The notes: generated by a model from the letters alone, not told the origin. DNA of 64,000 nucleotides from Bacteroidales bacterium (GCA_017960545.1 JAGCYZ010000054.1:1-64000); one strand, 5' to 3'; shown: positions 33,734 to 42,679, counted from the stretch's first letter. Program-made: numbers and translations.

Positions 33734-34303
33734 ATGAAGAAAATTCTTGTAGCAGCTATCCTTCTTATCGGCTGCATCAGCGCTTCAGCTCAGAGCTTCG
33801 GCGTCGGCGGAGGTTTCATCAACTCTACCACCAAATCAGAGAACACAAGCGATGCTCTTAACGGAGGTTACGTTCAGGCTACTGCCGACCTTAACCTTAC
33901 AAGTGCTTTTTCAGTAGTTGCAGGACTCAGGTATGTTTATACCGGAGGAAACAAAGACCTTCTGCTTTGGGAAGGCAAAGTTGCCAACCATACCCTTGGA
34001 GTACCCGTATTTGCAAAATTCAACGTATTCAACAATGGCGACCTCAAGGCATTCCTTTTCGCCGGCCCTACACTTTACTACGGATTGTCATCCAAGAGCA
34101 AAGTGGGCAGCGCTACCGTTGACAACTACGACCACACCTTCAAGCCACTCAACGTAACAGTGGGCGGCGGTATCGGTCTTGACGCTATGGAGGCAGTCAG
34201 GTTCACCATCGGTTATGACTACGGTGTTACCAACAGGTACCAGAGCGACAACTTCAAAGCCAACAGCGCAGACATCCGCTTCGGCGTAGCATTCCTATTC
34301 TAG
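33734..34303 (+). CDS. Outer-membrane beta-barrel protein
   Basis: Encodes 189 residues. The signal peptide ends ISASA. The rest is alternating beta strands with aromatic girdles and a terminal phenylalanine (FGVAFLF), as in the OmpA/PorT-like eight-stranded barrels of Bacteroidota. Codon use looks strongly biased and the promoter is a perfect -7 box, which fits an abundant protein. There is no peptidoglycan-binding domain. The function is unknown beyond being a porin-like or adhesive barrel. Transcription probably ends at the hairpin at 34326-34367. Confidence 0.85.
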   Translation: MKKILVAAILLIGCISASAQSFGVGGGFINSTTKSENTSDALNGGYVQATADLNLTSAFSVVAGLRYVYTGGNKDLLLWEGKVANHTLGVPVFAKFNVFNNGDLKAFLFAGPTLYYGLSSKSKVGSATVDNYDHTFKPLNVTVGGGIGLDAMEAVRFTIGYDYGVTNRYQSDNFKANSADIRFGVAFLF

Positions 34304-34325
34304 TTTCAGGATTTTGATTTTTATC

Positions 34326-34367
34326 TTCTCACGGAGCAAAAGATTTAGTATTTTTGCTCCGTGAGAA
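34326..34367 (+). terminator. Hairpin that carries the next gene's promoter and start codon
   Basis: Perfect 16-bp arms (34326-34341 and 34352-34367) flank a 10-nt loop. The -7 box TATTTTTG (34349-34356) spans loop and right arm, and the GTG start codon of the next gene (34361) lies inside the right arm. Only read-through RNA from the barrel gene contains both arms, so the hairpin can form on that transcript and not on the downstream gene's own mRNA. Confidence 0.7.
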
Positions 34368-35284
34368 CTTTTATATACGGTTGTTGCGTTGCCCTGTGTG
34401 TCTTGCTCACAGGTTGCGTCCGGGGCGGTAAGAAGGCTTCGGAAGCGCTGCAGCGTCCGTATTCCTTCCAAGTCCCCTCCGCTCCGGGCCTTATGGACCC
34501 GGCCTCCGCCCAAGGCTGGCTCTGCGAGCATTTCTGGGATAATTTCGACTTTTCTGACACCACCATACCCCAGAGGCTTGACAGCACAGCCTTCGGGGCT
34601 ACATTCATGACCTTTGCAGCGATGCTGGAGTCCAGTCCGGAAGCAGGGGCCAAGGCTATGGCGTCCCTTATGGACAAGGCTTCGGCCAATGCGGAAATGC
34701 TGGAGCTTTTCAGCAGCATCAGCCGCCAGGTCTTCGGGGACCCCAATTCGCAGATGCGCAATGACGAACTGTACCTCCCGGTGTTGGAGGCGAGGGCTGA
34801 AAGTCCTTTCCTGGACGATGAGCAGCGCGACAAGGCCGCCTTCCAGGCTATGGTGGCCGCCCGCAACCGCGTGGGAACCCCCGCGGAAGAGTTCAGCTAT
34901 CTGACAATCCAGGGCCGCCCCGGAAGCCTTTACGGAATTAAAGCGCCCAGTACCCTGGTCTTCTTCAGCAATCCAGGGTGCAATATGTGCAGGGATATAA
35001 GGGAAAGGATGCTTGCTTCTCCGGTGATAACGGAAAAGGTGCGCAACGGCCAGCTTGTGGTCCTCGCCCTGTATCCGGACGAGGACACAGACCTGTGGCT
35101 GTCCTACAGGGATGAGATTCCTTCGGAGTGGATCAACGCCCGCGATCCCGGAAGCACGCTTCACGAATCCGGTTTGTATGACCTCAAGGCTATACCAAGC
35201 CTGTATCTGCTTGACGCAGACAAGACTGTTATACTCAAGGATTGTACGGATGTGCGGCAGATAGAGGCCGCTCTCTCAAGGTAA
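34361..35284 (+). CDS. DUF5106 thioredoxin-like lipoprotein
   Basis: Encodes 307 residues from GTG 34361. No other in-frame start precedes the lipoprotein signal RTFIYGCCVALCVLLTGC. A helical DUF5106 region (about 40-170) is followed by a thioredoxin fold with FSNPGCNMCRDI (C207, C210). The CxxC is intact, so thiol redox activity at the envelope is plausible. The start lies 4 nt after the -7 box, so it is probably a leaderless GTG message. The stop lies 2 bp from the convergent CNNM gene. Confidence 0.85.
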   Translation: MRTFIYGCCVALCVLLTGCVRGGKKASEALQRPYSFQVPSAPGLMDPASAQGWLCEHFWDNFDFSDTTIPQRLDSTAFGATFMTFAAMLESSPEAGAKAMASLMDKASANAEMLELFSSISRQVFGDPNSQMRNDELYLPVLEARAESPFLDDEQRDKAAFQAMVAARNRVGTPAEEFSYLTIQGRPGSLYGIKAPSTLVFFSNPGCNMCRDIRERMLASPVITEKVRNGQLVVLALYPDEDTDLWLSYRDEIPSEWINARDPGSTLHESGLYDLKAIPSLYLLDADKTVILKDCTDVRQIEAALSR

Positions 35285-35286
35285 GG

Positions 35287-36321
35287 CTATTTGCGGCGTT
35301 TCTGCTGCATCTCCCAGATTTCCTTTGCCAGGGCCTGCATATTGGGAACGGTGTCGTTCTCGTCCACTATTTCGCGTTCCAGCAGGGTTTCTATGATGTC
35401 TTCCAGTGTCAGGATTCCCTGGAAGGCGCCGTAGTCGTCTATTATGCAGGAAATCTGCTCCTTTTTCTGGAGCATCAGGTCCCAGATGTCGCCAAGGGGC
35501 GTTTCCTCGTTGAACAGGTCTATGTCCCTGCGTATGCTGGAAAGCGTCCTGTCAAACTTGTCGTCCGCAAGCAGCTGGAGGGCGTCGGAGCGTAGGATGT
35601 ATCCGGTGATGTATTCGTCGCTCTTGTCATAGACGGGGATGCGGCTGAAAGGCCTGTAATCCTTGCATTTGTAGAACGCCTTCACCGTCATTGACTCGTG
35701 GGCGATGGCGCATACCACACGCGGAGTCATTGCCTCGTATGCGGGTATGTCGTCCATCTTTATGAGGTTCTGGATTATGGTGTTCTCGTCTTCGTCCAGC
35801 ACCTCCTCCTCTTCGGCCACGTTGGCTATGGCGCTCACTTCTTCGCGCGAGATGGCAGCCTCTTCGGGCTCGGGGACGAATATGCCAGAAATCCACTCCA
35901 TAACCTTGACGAAAGGCCACATAAGCACTAGCAGCACGCTTATGCACTTGCCTGTGAAGCCCATAAGATGCCTCCAGTAATGTGCGCCTATCGATTTGGG
36001 GATGATCTCGGCAAAGATCAGTATGAGGATGGTCATTATGGCGCTGACCACGCCGAACCACGCGCTGCCGAACAGCAGCGTGGCCTGCCTTCCCACGCCC
36101 GCCGCACCGATGGTGTTGGCTATGGTGTTGAGGCTGAGGATGGCGGCTATGGGGCGGTTGGAGTCCTGTTTGTATTCCTTGAATCGGGCGGCGCCCCTGT
36201 AACCCTCCTCCTCCCTCATCGTTATGAACGACAGGGGAGTGGAGAGCAAGGAAGCTTCAAGTACGGAGCATAGGGCCGAGATGGCCAGCGCCCCCAGAAG
36301 GAATAACAGCAGCAGTCCCAT
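35287..36321 (-). CDS. CNNM/CBS-domain membrane protein (hemolysin C family)
   Basis: Encodes 344 residues. The CNNM transmembrane domain has about four helices (1-140, including ILSLNTIANTIGAAGVG and FAEIIPKSIGAHY). A paired CBS domain follows (about 190-320). The usual C-terminal CorC/HlyC transporter-associated domain is missing; the protein ends soon after the second CBS domain. Relatives are magnesium or other divalent-metal transporters, or GldE-like proteins. Its ATG overlaps the stop of the upstream POT transporter by one base. Confidence 0.9.
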   Translation of the reverse strand: MGLLLLFLLGALAISALCSVLEASLLSTPLSFITMREEEGYRGAARFKEYKQDSNRPIAAILSLNTIANTIGAAGVGRQATLLFGSAWFGVVSAIMTILILIFAEIIPKSIGAHYWRHLMGFTGKCISVLLVLMWPFVKVMEWISGIFVPEPEEAAISREEVSAIANVAEEEEVLDEDENTIIQNLIKMDDIPAYEAMTPRVVCAIAHESMTVKAFYKCKDYRPFSRIPVYDKSDEYITGYILRSDALQLLADDKFDRTLSSIRRDIDLFNEETPLGDIWDLMLQKKEQISCIIDDYGAFQGILTLEDIIETLLEREIVDENDTVPNMQALAKEIWEMQQKRRK

Positions 36322-38003
36322 CAGCTTTCAGTTGCGGCTTCGAGTTTCTTCAGGAAAGCGAACATCACTAAGCCGGAGATTACGCAGAGGGCCATAAGTA
36401 CGGTCCAGTTGACCCACAGCGGAACCCTGTCCCAAAGCATTGAAGGGATTGAGCTGAGATAATTGCCTATGGCTGTCGCCGCGAACCAGAATCCCATCAT
36501 AAGGCCTTTGTACTTGGGCGGAGCCACCTTGGATACGAACGAAATTCCCATAGGGGAGAGGAGCAGCTCGGCGAAGGTGAGGATCAGGTATGTGCTGATG
36601 AGGTATGTGGGCACTACGGGATCGGGTGATACACCGCCGACGGCCTTGAGGGCCGAAGGAGCCGGCTGGCCGTTGGAGGCGGCGAGCATAATGAGATAGC
36701 CGAGGGCGGCCACGAACATTCCCAGACCGATCTTCTTTGGCGCTGAAGGCTCTTTACCCTTGCTTGCAAGGGCTCCGAACAGGGCCATTGAAACCGGAGT
36801 AAGGGCAACTACGAAGAACGGGTTGAACTGCTGGAACTGCTGAGGCAGGATGTGAAGCACTGAATCCATTCCGGCGTAGATCGCATAAGCGCCGGCCCAG
36901 AGAAGCACCGTAACCACCGAGCATATTATCTTGGACTTTGAGGATTCTGACTGGAAGATTCCGAACAGGGTGTAAACGGAAACCGCGATAAGGAACAGAG
37001 GCCAGATGTTGAATCCTATACGGAGCGGGCCTGAAACGGTATCCTGGGTGTAGTCACGGGCGAAGTATGTCAGTGAAGAGCCGTTCTGGTGGAAAGCCAT
37101 CCAGAAGAAAATTACCACTGCGAACACGAAGCAGAGCGCAACGATGCGGTCTTTTGTCTGCTTGGGGGTAAGTTCCACCACGTTCTCGTTTGCGGCGGCT
37201 GCCTGCTTTGCGTTGACGTCGGTGTGCTTGAACCAGGAGCGGAAGCCGAAGTAGATTGCCATTGAGAAAATCAGGGATACGCAGGCTACCGCGAAGCCCA
37301 GGTTATAGGCAGTGGAAAGGTGGTTGATGTAATACTGGCTGAAGTCGCTGAGGCCCATTGACGCCACGTCTGAGCCCGGCATCATTGCCTGAAGGCTCTG
37401 CAGGGCACCCGGGTCCTGCAGGGTGCCGTTGAGGCACTGGTGCGCAAGGGCGGGGATGTCGGCCTTGTAGATGAGTCCGGACTTGGCAAGGTGGCTGTTG
37501 GTGAGCGCGGTGGCTGCGGTGGGGGCGAACATTGCGCCCACGTTGATGGCCATGTAGAATAGGCTGAAGCCGGAGTCGCGCTTGGCGCTGTATTGAGGGT
37601 CGTCGTAAAGGTTACCTGTCATTACCTGCAGGTTCCCCTTGAAGAGACCTGTGCCCACGGCAATGAGCAGCAGGGCGCCGATCATCATTGTGAGGGCGAG
37701 GCCGCGGCCCTGGAAGGCATTCGTAGGGATTGCCAGCAGGAGATAGCCGAGGAACATGATTGAAACGCCGGTGACTACGCATTTGCCGTAGCCGATCCTG
37801 TCTGCCAGCCATCCGCCCAGTACGGGCATGAAATAGACCGCTGCCAGGAATATGGCGTAAAACTGACCGGCAGCAGCTGCGGTAAAGCCAAACTTGGCCT
37901 GCAGGAACAGCAGGAAGATGGCCAGCATGGTGTAGTAGCCGAATCGCTCGCCGGTGTTTGCGAGGGCAAGGGCGAACAATCCTTTAGGTTGGTTTTTGAA
38001 CAT
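36321..38003 (-). CDS. POT/PTR family proton-dependent oligopeptide transporter
   Basis: Encodes 560 residues with many hydrophobic helices. The N-terminal NTGERFGYYTM holds the ExxER-like proton-coupling motif of the POT family. Homologues import di- and tripeptides across the inner membrane, which matches the periplasmic dipeptidyl peptidases encoded nearby. A long loop after about residue 185 is unusual for minimal POT proteins. The -7 box TATATTTG lies at 38041-38048 (complement), with a leader of about 30 nt. Confidence 0.93.
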   Translation of the reverse strand: MFKNQPKGLFALALANTGERFGYYTMLAIFLLFLQAKFGFTAAAAGQFYAIFLAAVYFMPVLGGWLADRIGYGKCVVTGVSIMFLGYLLLAIPTNAFQGRGLALTMMIGALLLIAVGTGLFKGNLQVMTGNLYDDPQYSAKRDSGFSLFYMAINVGAMFAPTAATALTNSHLAKSGLIYKADIPALAHQCLNGTLQDPGALQSLQAMMPGSDVASMGLSDFSQYYINHLSTAYNLGFAVACVSLIFSMAIYFGFRSWFKHTDVNAKQAAAANENVVELTPKQTKDRIVALCFVFAVVIFFWMAFHQNGSSLTYFARDYTQDTVSGPLRIGFNIWPLFLIAVSVYTLFGIFQSESSKSKIICSVVTVLLWAGAYAIYAGMDSVLHILPQQFQQFNPFFVVALTPVSMALFGALASKGKEPSAPKKIGLGMFVAALGYLIMLAASNGQPAPSALKAVGGVSPDPVVPTYLISTYLILTFAELLLSPMGISFVSKVAPPKYKGLMMGFWFAATAIGNYLSSIPSMLWDRVPLWVNWTVLMALCVISGLVMFAFLKKLEAATES

Positions 38004-38040
38004 AGTTTTGTATTATTATTTCGTTGAATTCAAGTATCTA

Positions 38041-38068
38041 CAAATATAAGAATAAATTGGTATATTTG
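38041..38068. promoter_or_regulatory. Divergent -7 boxes (POT transporter / acyltransferase)
   Basis: Minus-strand TATATTTG is at 38041-38048 and plus-strand TATATTTG at 38061-38068, 12 bases apart. The plus box ends 5 nt before the ATG at 38074. Confidence 0.75.
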
Positions 38069-38073
38069 TATGG

Positions 38074-38994
38074 ATGCACAAGATTGGCTACATACTTCTC
38101 AAGGCCCTGCTCTGGATTCCGGCGCATCTGCCTCTGTGGTTCCACCACGCCTTTGCGCATATAATATGCTGGATTATGCGCGACGTGGTCCATTACCGCC
38201 GCGACGTGGTGATGACCAATCTTTCCCGCAGTTTCCCGGACAAGAAATACAAGGAACTCACTGAAATTGCGGACCGTTTCTACCTGCACCTTGCAGACAT
38301 AATAGTGGAGGGGATCTGGTATGGCGGATGTACCAATCCAAAGCGTTTTGTGAAGAACTGCCCGGAAGAGATGGTCAATCCGGAAGTGATCCAGGACCTT
38401 ATGGACAAGTCCCCGGCCGTGATGATACTCAATTCCCACTGCGGCAACTGGGAGTTCTACGGCTCCATCAATTACTTTGACCGTCCGGAGGGCTCGCCGT
38501 GCCCGTTCACTGAAGATAACGTAGTGGTTGTGTACAAACGCCCTTCCAGCAAGGTCTGGGACCGTTTCCTGCGTGAAAACCGCATAACCACAGTAAGCGA
38601 CAAAGAACATTTTGACGGCTATGTGGAGACTTCCGGGTTCCTCCGTTACGCCCTGGTGAACCTGGCCGCCGGCAAAAAGAAACTGTACAATATGAATACT
38701 GACCAGGCTCCTTACCGTAATGCGGACAGGATGCACGTGGGACAGTTTTTGCATCAGGATACCTACACTATGGCGGGCGGCGTGGCAATTGCCTGCAAGA
38801 AAGGGATGAGCGTCGCCTATATGAACGTGTCCTGTGTAAAGCGCGGGCGCTACAGGCTCACATTCACGCCAATATGCGAGGATGCCTCCAGGGAGGATCC
38901 CGAACAGATAATGAAAACGTACTATTCACTTCTCCAGAGAGACATAGAGGCTCAGCCCTGGAACTATCTCTGGACACATAAAAGATGGAAGTAA
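38074..38994 (+). CDS. LpxL/HtrB-like lipid A acyltransferase
   Basis: Encodes 306 residues. An N-terminal membrane helix is followed by the HX4E acyltransferase motif in ILNSHCGNWEFYG (H122, E127) and MNTDQAPYRNADRMHV. It probably adds a secondary acyl chain to lipid A at the inner membrane. ATG 38074 fits the family N-terminus; a nearby ATG at 38070 opens a different, short frame. The start lies 5 nt after the -7 box, so it is probably leaderless. The next gene follows after 1 bp. Confidence 0.92.
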   Translation: MHKIGYILLKALLWIPAHLPLWFHHAFAHIICWIMRDVVHYRRDVVMTNLSRSFPDKKYKELTEIADRFYLHLADIIVEGIWYGGCTNPKRFVKNCPEEMVNPEVIQDLMDKSPAVMILNSHCGNWEFYGSINYFDRPEGSPCPFTEDNVVVVYKRPSSKVWDRFLRENRITTVSDKEHFDGYVETSGFLRYALVNLAAGKKKLYNMNTDQAPYRNADRMHVGQFLHQDTYTMAGGVAIACKKGMSVAYMNVSCVKRGRYRLTFTPICEDASREDPEQIMKTYYSLLQRDIEAQPWNYLWTHKRWK

Positions 38995-38995
38995 T

Positions 38996-39889
38996 ATGAT
39001 CAAGAGATTCTTTATCGCAGCGGCAGCCCTGCTTTGCTGCATAGGGGCGGGGGCCCAGCAGGTCCAGCCCAAGACAAAGCTCACTTTTGACGTGAGCGCC
39101 GTGCTGGAACAGTTCTATGCGGGTCCATACGCAAGATATGCTCAGAAGTATCTGGGAGTTGAAGCCAAGGAAGAGGATTCCTCCAAGGCAACGCTTACCA
39201 GCGTAGTAATGAAATACGGCTCCGATACCGAAGCCTCCGGAACCTCCGTATGGAGCAAGCCCGGCTTTGCTGAGGCCGGCTTCGAATCGCGCGGCGTGAG
39301 CGCCAACTACACTTCCGAGGCCGCCACGCTCTTCTCCGCGGGCGCAGGCCGCCTTGTGTCGCAGAGCGTGACAGTGGAGAAAACGCCTGAGCAGAAGGCG
39401 CGCGAGGCTGCCGACATGGTGTTCCTCCTCAGGCGCAACCGCATCCAGATAATCACGGGCGATACGGACGCCACATACAGCGGAGAGGCAATGAAGGCAG
39501 CTATTGACGAGCTCGCCTCCCTTGAGCAGGAATACCTCTCCCTGTTCCTTGGATACACCATTACCCAGGAGCAGAAGGTTACCTTTGAACTTTCACCCTC
39601 TTCCGATGCCAAGGACCAGATCTATGTGATCTTCCGCCTTTCCGACCAGGAAGGCCTCCTTCCGGCGGAGGAGATAGGCGGCAAGCCGTATTACCTTGAC
39701 ATCGTTCCCCAGGAACTGGCAAGCGCTCCTTTCGCGGACCCCAAGGCTGCGTCCAAGGCAAAGGCCGTCCAGACCGTCCGCATCCCGGCCATCTGTGACC
39801 TCAAGGTGTCCGACGGCGTAAAGCCTTTCCTTCAGAGCCGCATCCCGGTTTATCAGCTGGGAGAGGACAGGGTTTATCCGGTTCAATAA
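38996..39889 (+). CDS. DUF4831 family secreted protein
   Basis: Encodes 297 residues with a signal peptide ending CIGAGA. The sequence matches the conserved Bacteroidota DUF4831 pattern (VVMKYGSDTEASGTSVW, MVFLLRRNRIQIITGD, EEYLSLFLGYT-like). The function is unknown. It sits one base after the lipid A acyltransferase gene and before pepD, so a role in the envelope is reasonable but unproven. Confidence 0.85.
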   Translation: MIKRFFIAAAALLCCIGAGAQQVQPKTKLTFDVSAVLEQFYAGPYARYAQKYLGVEAKEEDSSKATLTSVVMKYGSDTEASGTSVWSKPGFAEAGFESRGVSANYTSEAATLFSAGAGRLVSQSVTVEKTPEQKAREAADMVFLLRRNRIQIITGDTDATYSGEAMKAAIDELASLEQEYLSLFLGYTITQEQKVTFELSPSSDAKDQIYVIFRLSDQEGLLPAEEIGGKPYYLDIVPQELASAPFADPKAASKAKAVQTVRIPAICDLKVSDGVKPFLQSRIPVYQLGEDRVYPVQ

Positions 39890-39922
39890 GACTATTACAA
39901 AAAACTTAACCACATATTCATT

Positions 39923-41380
39923 ATGAGCAGCATTAAAGATCTGGAACCTAAGGTGGTGTGGAACAACTTCTACTCCCTTACACAGATTCCGCGCCCTTCC
40001 AAACACGAGCAGAAAGCCCAGGAATTCCTATACGACTGGGGAAAGAAGCACGGGATCGAGACAATTAAAGACGATACAGGCAATATTATTTTCCGCGTTC
40101 CTGCCACGCCGGGATATGAGAACCGGCGCGGGGTGATCCTTCAGGGACATATGGATATGGTGCCCCAGAAAGTGGCATCGTCCAACCACGACTTCCTCAA
40201 CGACCCCATCGAGACCGAGATCCTGGGTGAATGGGTAGGCGCCAAAGGCACTACGCTTGGTGCCGACAACGGAATGGGCCTTGCCCTTGGAATGGCTGTC
40301 TGCGAAAGCAAGGACATCAAGCACGGCCCCGTAGAGGTGCTTGCCACTTATGATGAGGAGACCGGAATGACCGGAGCCCAGAACCTTAAGCCGGGTGTCC
40401 TCAAAGGCGACATCCTCATCAACCTTGATTCCGAGGAGGAAGGCGAACTGTGCATAGGGTGCGCAGGAGGCCTTGACGCCGTTGCGGACTTTGAATATAA
40501 GGAACTGGTGGTTCCCGACGGATACAAGCCGTACAAGGTGTCTGTAAAAGGTCTCCAGGGCGGACACTCCGGAATGGACATCTCCCTCTATCGCGGAAAT
40601 GCCAACAAGATAGTTGCCAAGGCCATAATTGACAGTATGGTTGACTGTGGCGTAAAGATGGCCGATTTTACTGGAGGAAGCCTCCGCAACGCCATCCCGT
40701 TCGAGGCCGCTGCCGTAATCCTGGTTCCTGAGGACAAGGAGGAGGAAGTGCTGGCAATGGTCATCAAGTCCCTTTCCAATTCCAAGAAGTGCTACGCACA
40801 GAGCGATCCCGATATGGAGTACCTCTGCGAGCATTGCGACAAGCCTGCCGGATACATTGAGGACCAGGTTGCCGTCAACGCCCTCAAGGCCATCATAGCC
40901 TGCCCTTCCGGCGTTATCCGTATGAGCCAGAGCATGCCCGGCCTTACCGAGACATCCACCAACCTTGCAATCGTACGCTGCAAGGACGGCCATCTCAAGG
41001 TAGCATCCCTTATGCGCAGCGCCCTTGACAGTTCCAAGTCCGAGCTCGCCAAGCGCATCGGCTACATCTTTGAACTTGCAGGTGCCAAGGTTGACTTTAT
41101 GGGAGGCTATTCAGGATGGATTCCCAAACCGGACCTTCCTATCATCAAGGTTATGAAGGATACATACAAGAGCATCTTCGGAAAGGATATGAAGGTGTTC
41201 GCCACCCACGGAGGACTGGAGTGCGCACTTATGGGCGCCACCTATCCAAACTGGGAGATGGTTTCCATAGGCCCTACCATCGTTCACCCGCATTCTCCTG
41301 ACGAGAGGGTGAAGATTGATACCGTAGGTATGTGCTGGGAGTATCTGAAAGCCGTTCTGGAAAATATTCCTTGCAAATAA
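39923..41380 (+). CDS. pepD: Aminoacyl-histidine dipeptidase (cytosol nonspecific dipeptidase, M20)
   Basis: Encodes 485 residues. The di-zinc M20 motifs are LQGHMDMVPQK (H76, D78), LGADNGMGLA and ATYDEETGMTGA, with a dimerisation domain in the middle. It cleaves dipeptides, including carnosine-like ones, in the cytoplasm and so completes the peptide-use pathway served by DPP III, DPP11 and POT. It lies 33 bp after DUF4831 with no visible promoter. A hairpin with a T-run follows. Confidence 0.95.
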   Translation: MSSIKDLEPKVVWNNFYSLTQIPRPSKHEQKAQEFLYDWGKKHGIETIKDDTGNIIFRVPATPGYENRRGVILQGHMDMVPQKVASSNHDFLNDPIETEILGEWVGAKGTTLGADNGMGLALGMAVCESKDIKHGPVEVLATYDEETGMTGAQNLKPGVLKGDILINLDSEEEGELCIGCAGGLDAVADFEYKELVVPDGYKPYKVSVKGLQGGHSGMDISLYRGNANKIVAKAIIDSMVDCGVKMADFTGGSLRNAIPFEAAAVILVPEDKEEEVLAMVIKSLSNSKKCYAQSDPDMEYLCEHCDKPAGYIEDQVAVNALKAIIACPSGVIRMSQSMPGLTETSTNLAIVRCKDGHLKVASLMRSALDSSKSELAKRIGYIFELAGAKVDFMGGYSGWIPKPDLPIIKVMKDTYKSIFGKDMKVFATHGGLECALMGATYPNWEMVSIGPTIVHPHSPDERVKIDTVGMCWEYLKAVLENIPCK

Positions 41381-41393
41381 TAGTTTTAATTCC

Positions 41394-41449
41394 TATATTT
41401 GCAGCCCTTTGTGAGAAAAGACCTCCAAAGGGCTGTATTTTTTATTTTA
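41394..41449 (+). terminator. pepD terminator overlapping the rpsF promoter / leader hairpin
   Basis: A -7 box TATATTTG (41394-41401) is followed at once by a hairpin with perfect 10-bp arms CAGCCCTTTG (41402-41411) and CAAAGGGCTG (41426-41435) and a T-rich tail (41436-41449). It can stop read-through from pepD. RNA started near 41406 keeps at least a 6-bp version, so it could also attenuate the S6-S18-L9 operon. Confidence 0.7.
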
Positions 41450-41464
41450 TCAAACCATCCAAAG

Positions 41465-41884
41465 ATGTTAAAATCTTACGAAACCGTTTTCATTGCAACT
41501 CCCGTTTTGTCTGATTCCCAGATGAAGGAAGCGGTTGCCAAGTACACATCCCTCATTAAGGACAATGGTGGAGAAATCGTGTACGAAGAGGATTGGGGCC
41601 TTAAGCAGCTCGCTTACCCTATCCAGCACAAGACATCAGGATTCTATTACCTGATTGAGTTCAAGGCTGAACCCAGCTTTGTAGCTACCCTTGAAACACA
41701 GTATCACCGTGATGAGAGAATCATCAGGTTCATTACCGTGTCACTTGACCAGCACGCCCTCGCTTATGCAGAGCATCGCCGTCAGAACAGAGCATCCAAG
41801 AAAGCCGCTCCCGCTCCCGTAAAGGAGGAGGCCCCGGTTGCAGAGGATATCGAAACAGTTGTTGAAGAACTTAACGAGGATTAA
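41465..41884 (+). CDS. rpsF: 30S ribosomal protein S6
   Basis: Encodes 139 residues from ATG 41465, giving [13 protein letters not shown]. Typical S6 sequence runs to about residue 110; the acidic Ala/Pro/Glu-rich tail ([11 protein letters not shown]...) is a lineage-specific extension. First gene of rpsF-rpsR-rplI, 2 bp before rpsR. S6 binds S18 on the 30S platform, and S6:S18 often autoregulates its own leader. Confidence 0.98.
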   Translation: MLKSYETVFIATPVLSDSQMKEAVAKYTSLIKDNGGEIVYEEDWGLKQLAYPIQHKTSGFYYLIEFKAEPSFVATLETQYHRDERIIRFITVSLDQHALAYAEHRRQNRASKKAAPAPVKEEAPVAEDIETVVEELNED

Positions 41885-41886
41885 TT

Positions 41887-42162
41887 ATGGCACAGACAGA
41901 TCAGAATGCTGAGATCCGTTATCTCAATCCTCCTACCGTAGAGGTAAGAAAGAAAAAGTATTGCCGTTTCAAGAAAGCAGGCATCAAATACGTAGATTAC
42001 AAGGACCCTGAGTTCCTCAAGAAGTTCCTCAATGAGCAGGGTAAGATTCTCCCCAGGCGCATCACCGGTACTTCCCTCAAATTCCAGAGGAAGGTGGCCC
42101 AGGCTATCAAGAGGGCTCGTTCCATAGCTCTTCTTCCTTATGTTACTGACCTTCTTAAATAA
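41887..42162 (+). CDS. rpsR: 30S ribosomal protein S18
   Basis: Encodes 91 residues. The core [39 protein letters not shown] is diagnostic. There is a single cysteine in the first motif instead of a multi-cysteine zinc knuckle. It forms a heterodimer with S6. Confidence 0.98.
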   Translation: MAQTDQNAEIRYLNPPTVEVRKKKYCRFKKAGIKYVDYKDPEFLKKFLNEQGKILPRRITGTSLKFQRKVAQAIKRARSIALLPYVTDLLK

Positions 42163-42171
42163 TTGAGAGAT

Positions 42172-42612
42172 ATGAAAATCATTTTGAAGAAAGAAGTTGC
42201 CAATCTCGGCGAGGCCGGAGACGTGGTAAACGTAAAGACAGGTTACGCTCTCAATTATCTGGTTCCTCAGGGATTTGCAACAATTGCAACCCCCGGCGCC
42301 ATCAAGCAGCTTGAGGAGACCATCCGCCAGAGGGCTCACAAAGAGGCCAAGATCGTCGCTGACGCTCAGGCATTCGCAGAGAAGCTTTCAGGAATGCTCC
42401 TTACTATCCCTGTAAAGGTTAATTCCGAGGGCAAGATTTTCGGTTCAGTATCAGCCGCTCAGGTTGTTGACGCCCTTGCCGCAGCAGGCATCGAGGTTGA
42501 CAAGAAGGCCGTTACCGTTCCTGAGATCAAGGAAGCCGGCGAATTCGAGGCAGCAATCAAGTGCTACAAGAACGTAGTAGGAAACGTAAAGCTCAACGTT
42601 GTAGCTGAGTAA
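42172..42612 (+). CDS. rplI: 50S ribosomal protein L9
   Basis: Encodes 146 residues from ATG 42172, which gives the canonical MKIILKKEVANLG; a TTG 9 bp upstream is less likely. The N-terminal domain, the long helix and the C-terminal domain are present (GKIFGSVSAAQVVDAL). Last gene of the operon, followed by a clear terminator. Confidence 0.98.
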   Translation: MKIILKKEVANLGEAGDVVNVKTGYALNYLVPQGFATIATPGAIKQLEETIRQRAHKEAKIVADAQAFAEKLSGMLLTIPVKVNSEGKIFGSVSAAQVVDALAAAGIEVDKKAVTVPEIKEAGEFEAAIKCYKNVVGNVKLNVVAE

Positions 42613-42633
42613 GCGTATCCTTCAATATCCCAT

Positions 42634-42669
42634 AAAAAGCAGTCCTTTCTTAACAAGGGCTGCTTTTTT
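42634..42669 (+). terminator. Rho-independent terminator after rplI
   Basis: The stem is AAAAAGCAGTCCTT (42634-42647) with AAGGGCTGCTTTTTT (42655-42669), containing one G-T wobble and a 7-nt loop and ending in T6. The next gene's -7 box begins 2 nt later. Confidence 0.85.
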
Positions 42670-42671
42670 GT

Positions 42672-42679
42672 TATATTTG
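42672..42679 (+). promoter_or_regulatory. -7 box 4 nt before the DUF1593 start codon
   Basis: TATATTTG lies between the T-run of the rplI terminator and ATG 42684. The predicted transcription start coincides with the start codon, which is fixed by the lipoprotein signal. Confidence 0.7.

Noticed and set aside
38070..38264. Short frame starting at ATG 38070
   Set aside because: It overlaps the LpxL-like gene in another frame; ATG 38074 gives the conserved protein with the HX4E motif.
41402..41464. Known S6:S18 ribosomal leader motif upstream of rpsF
   Set aside because: I could not see its conserved CCG-containing bulge; the hairpin was kept only as a terminator/attenuator candidate.
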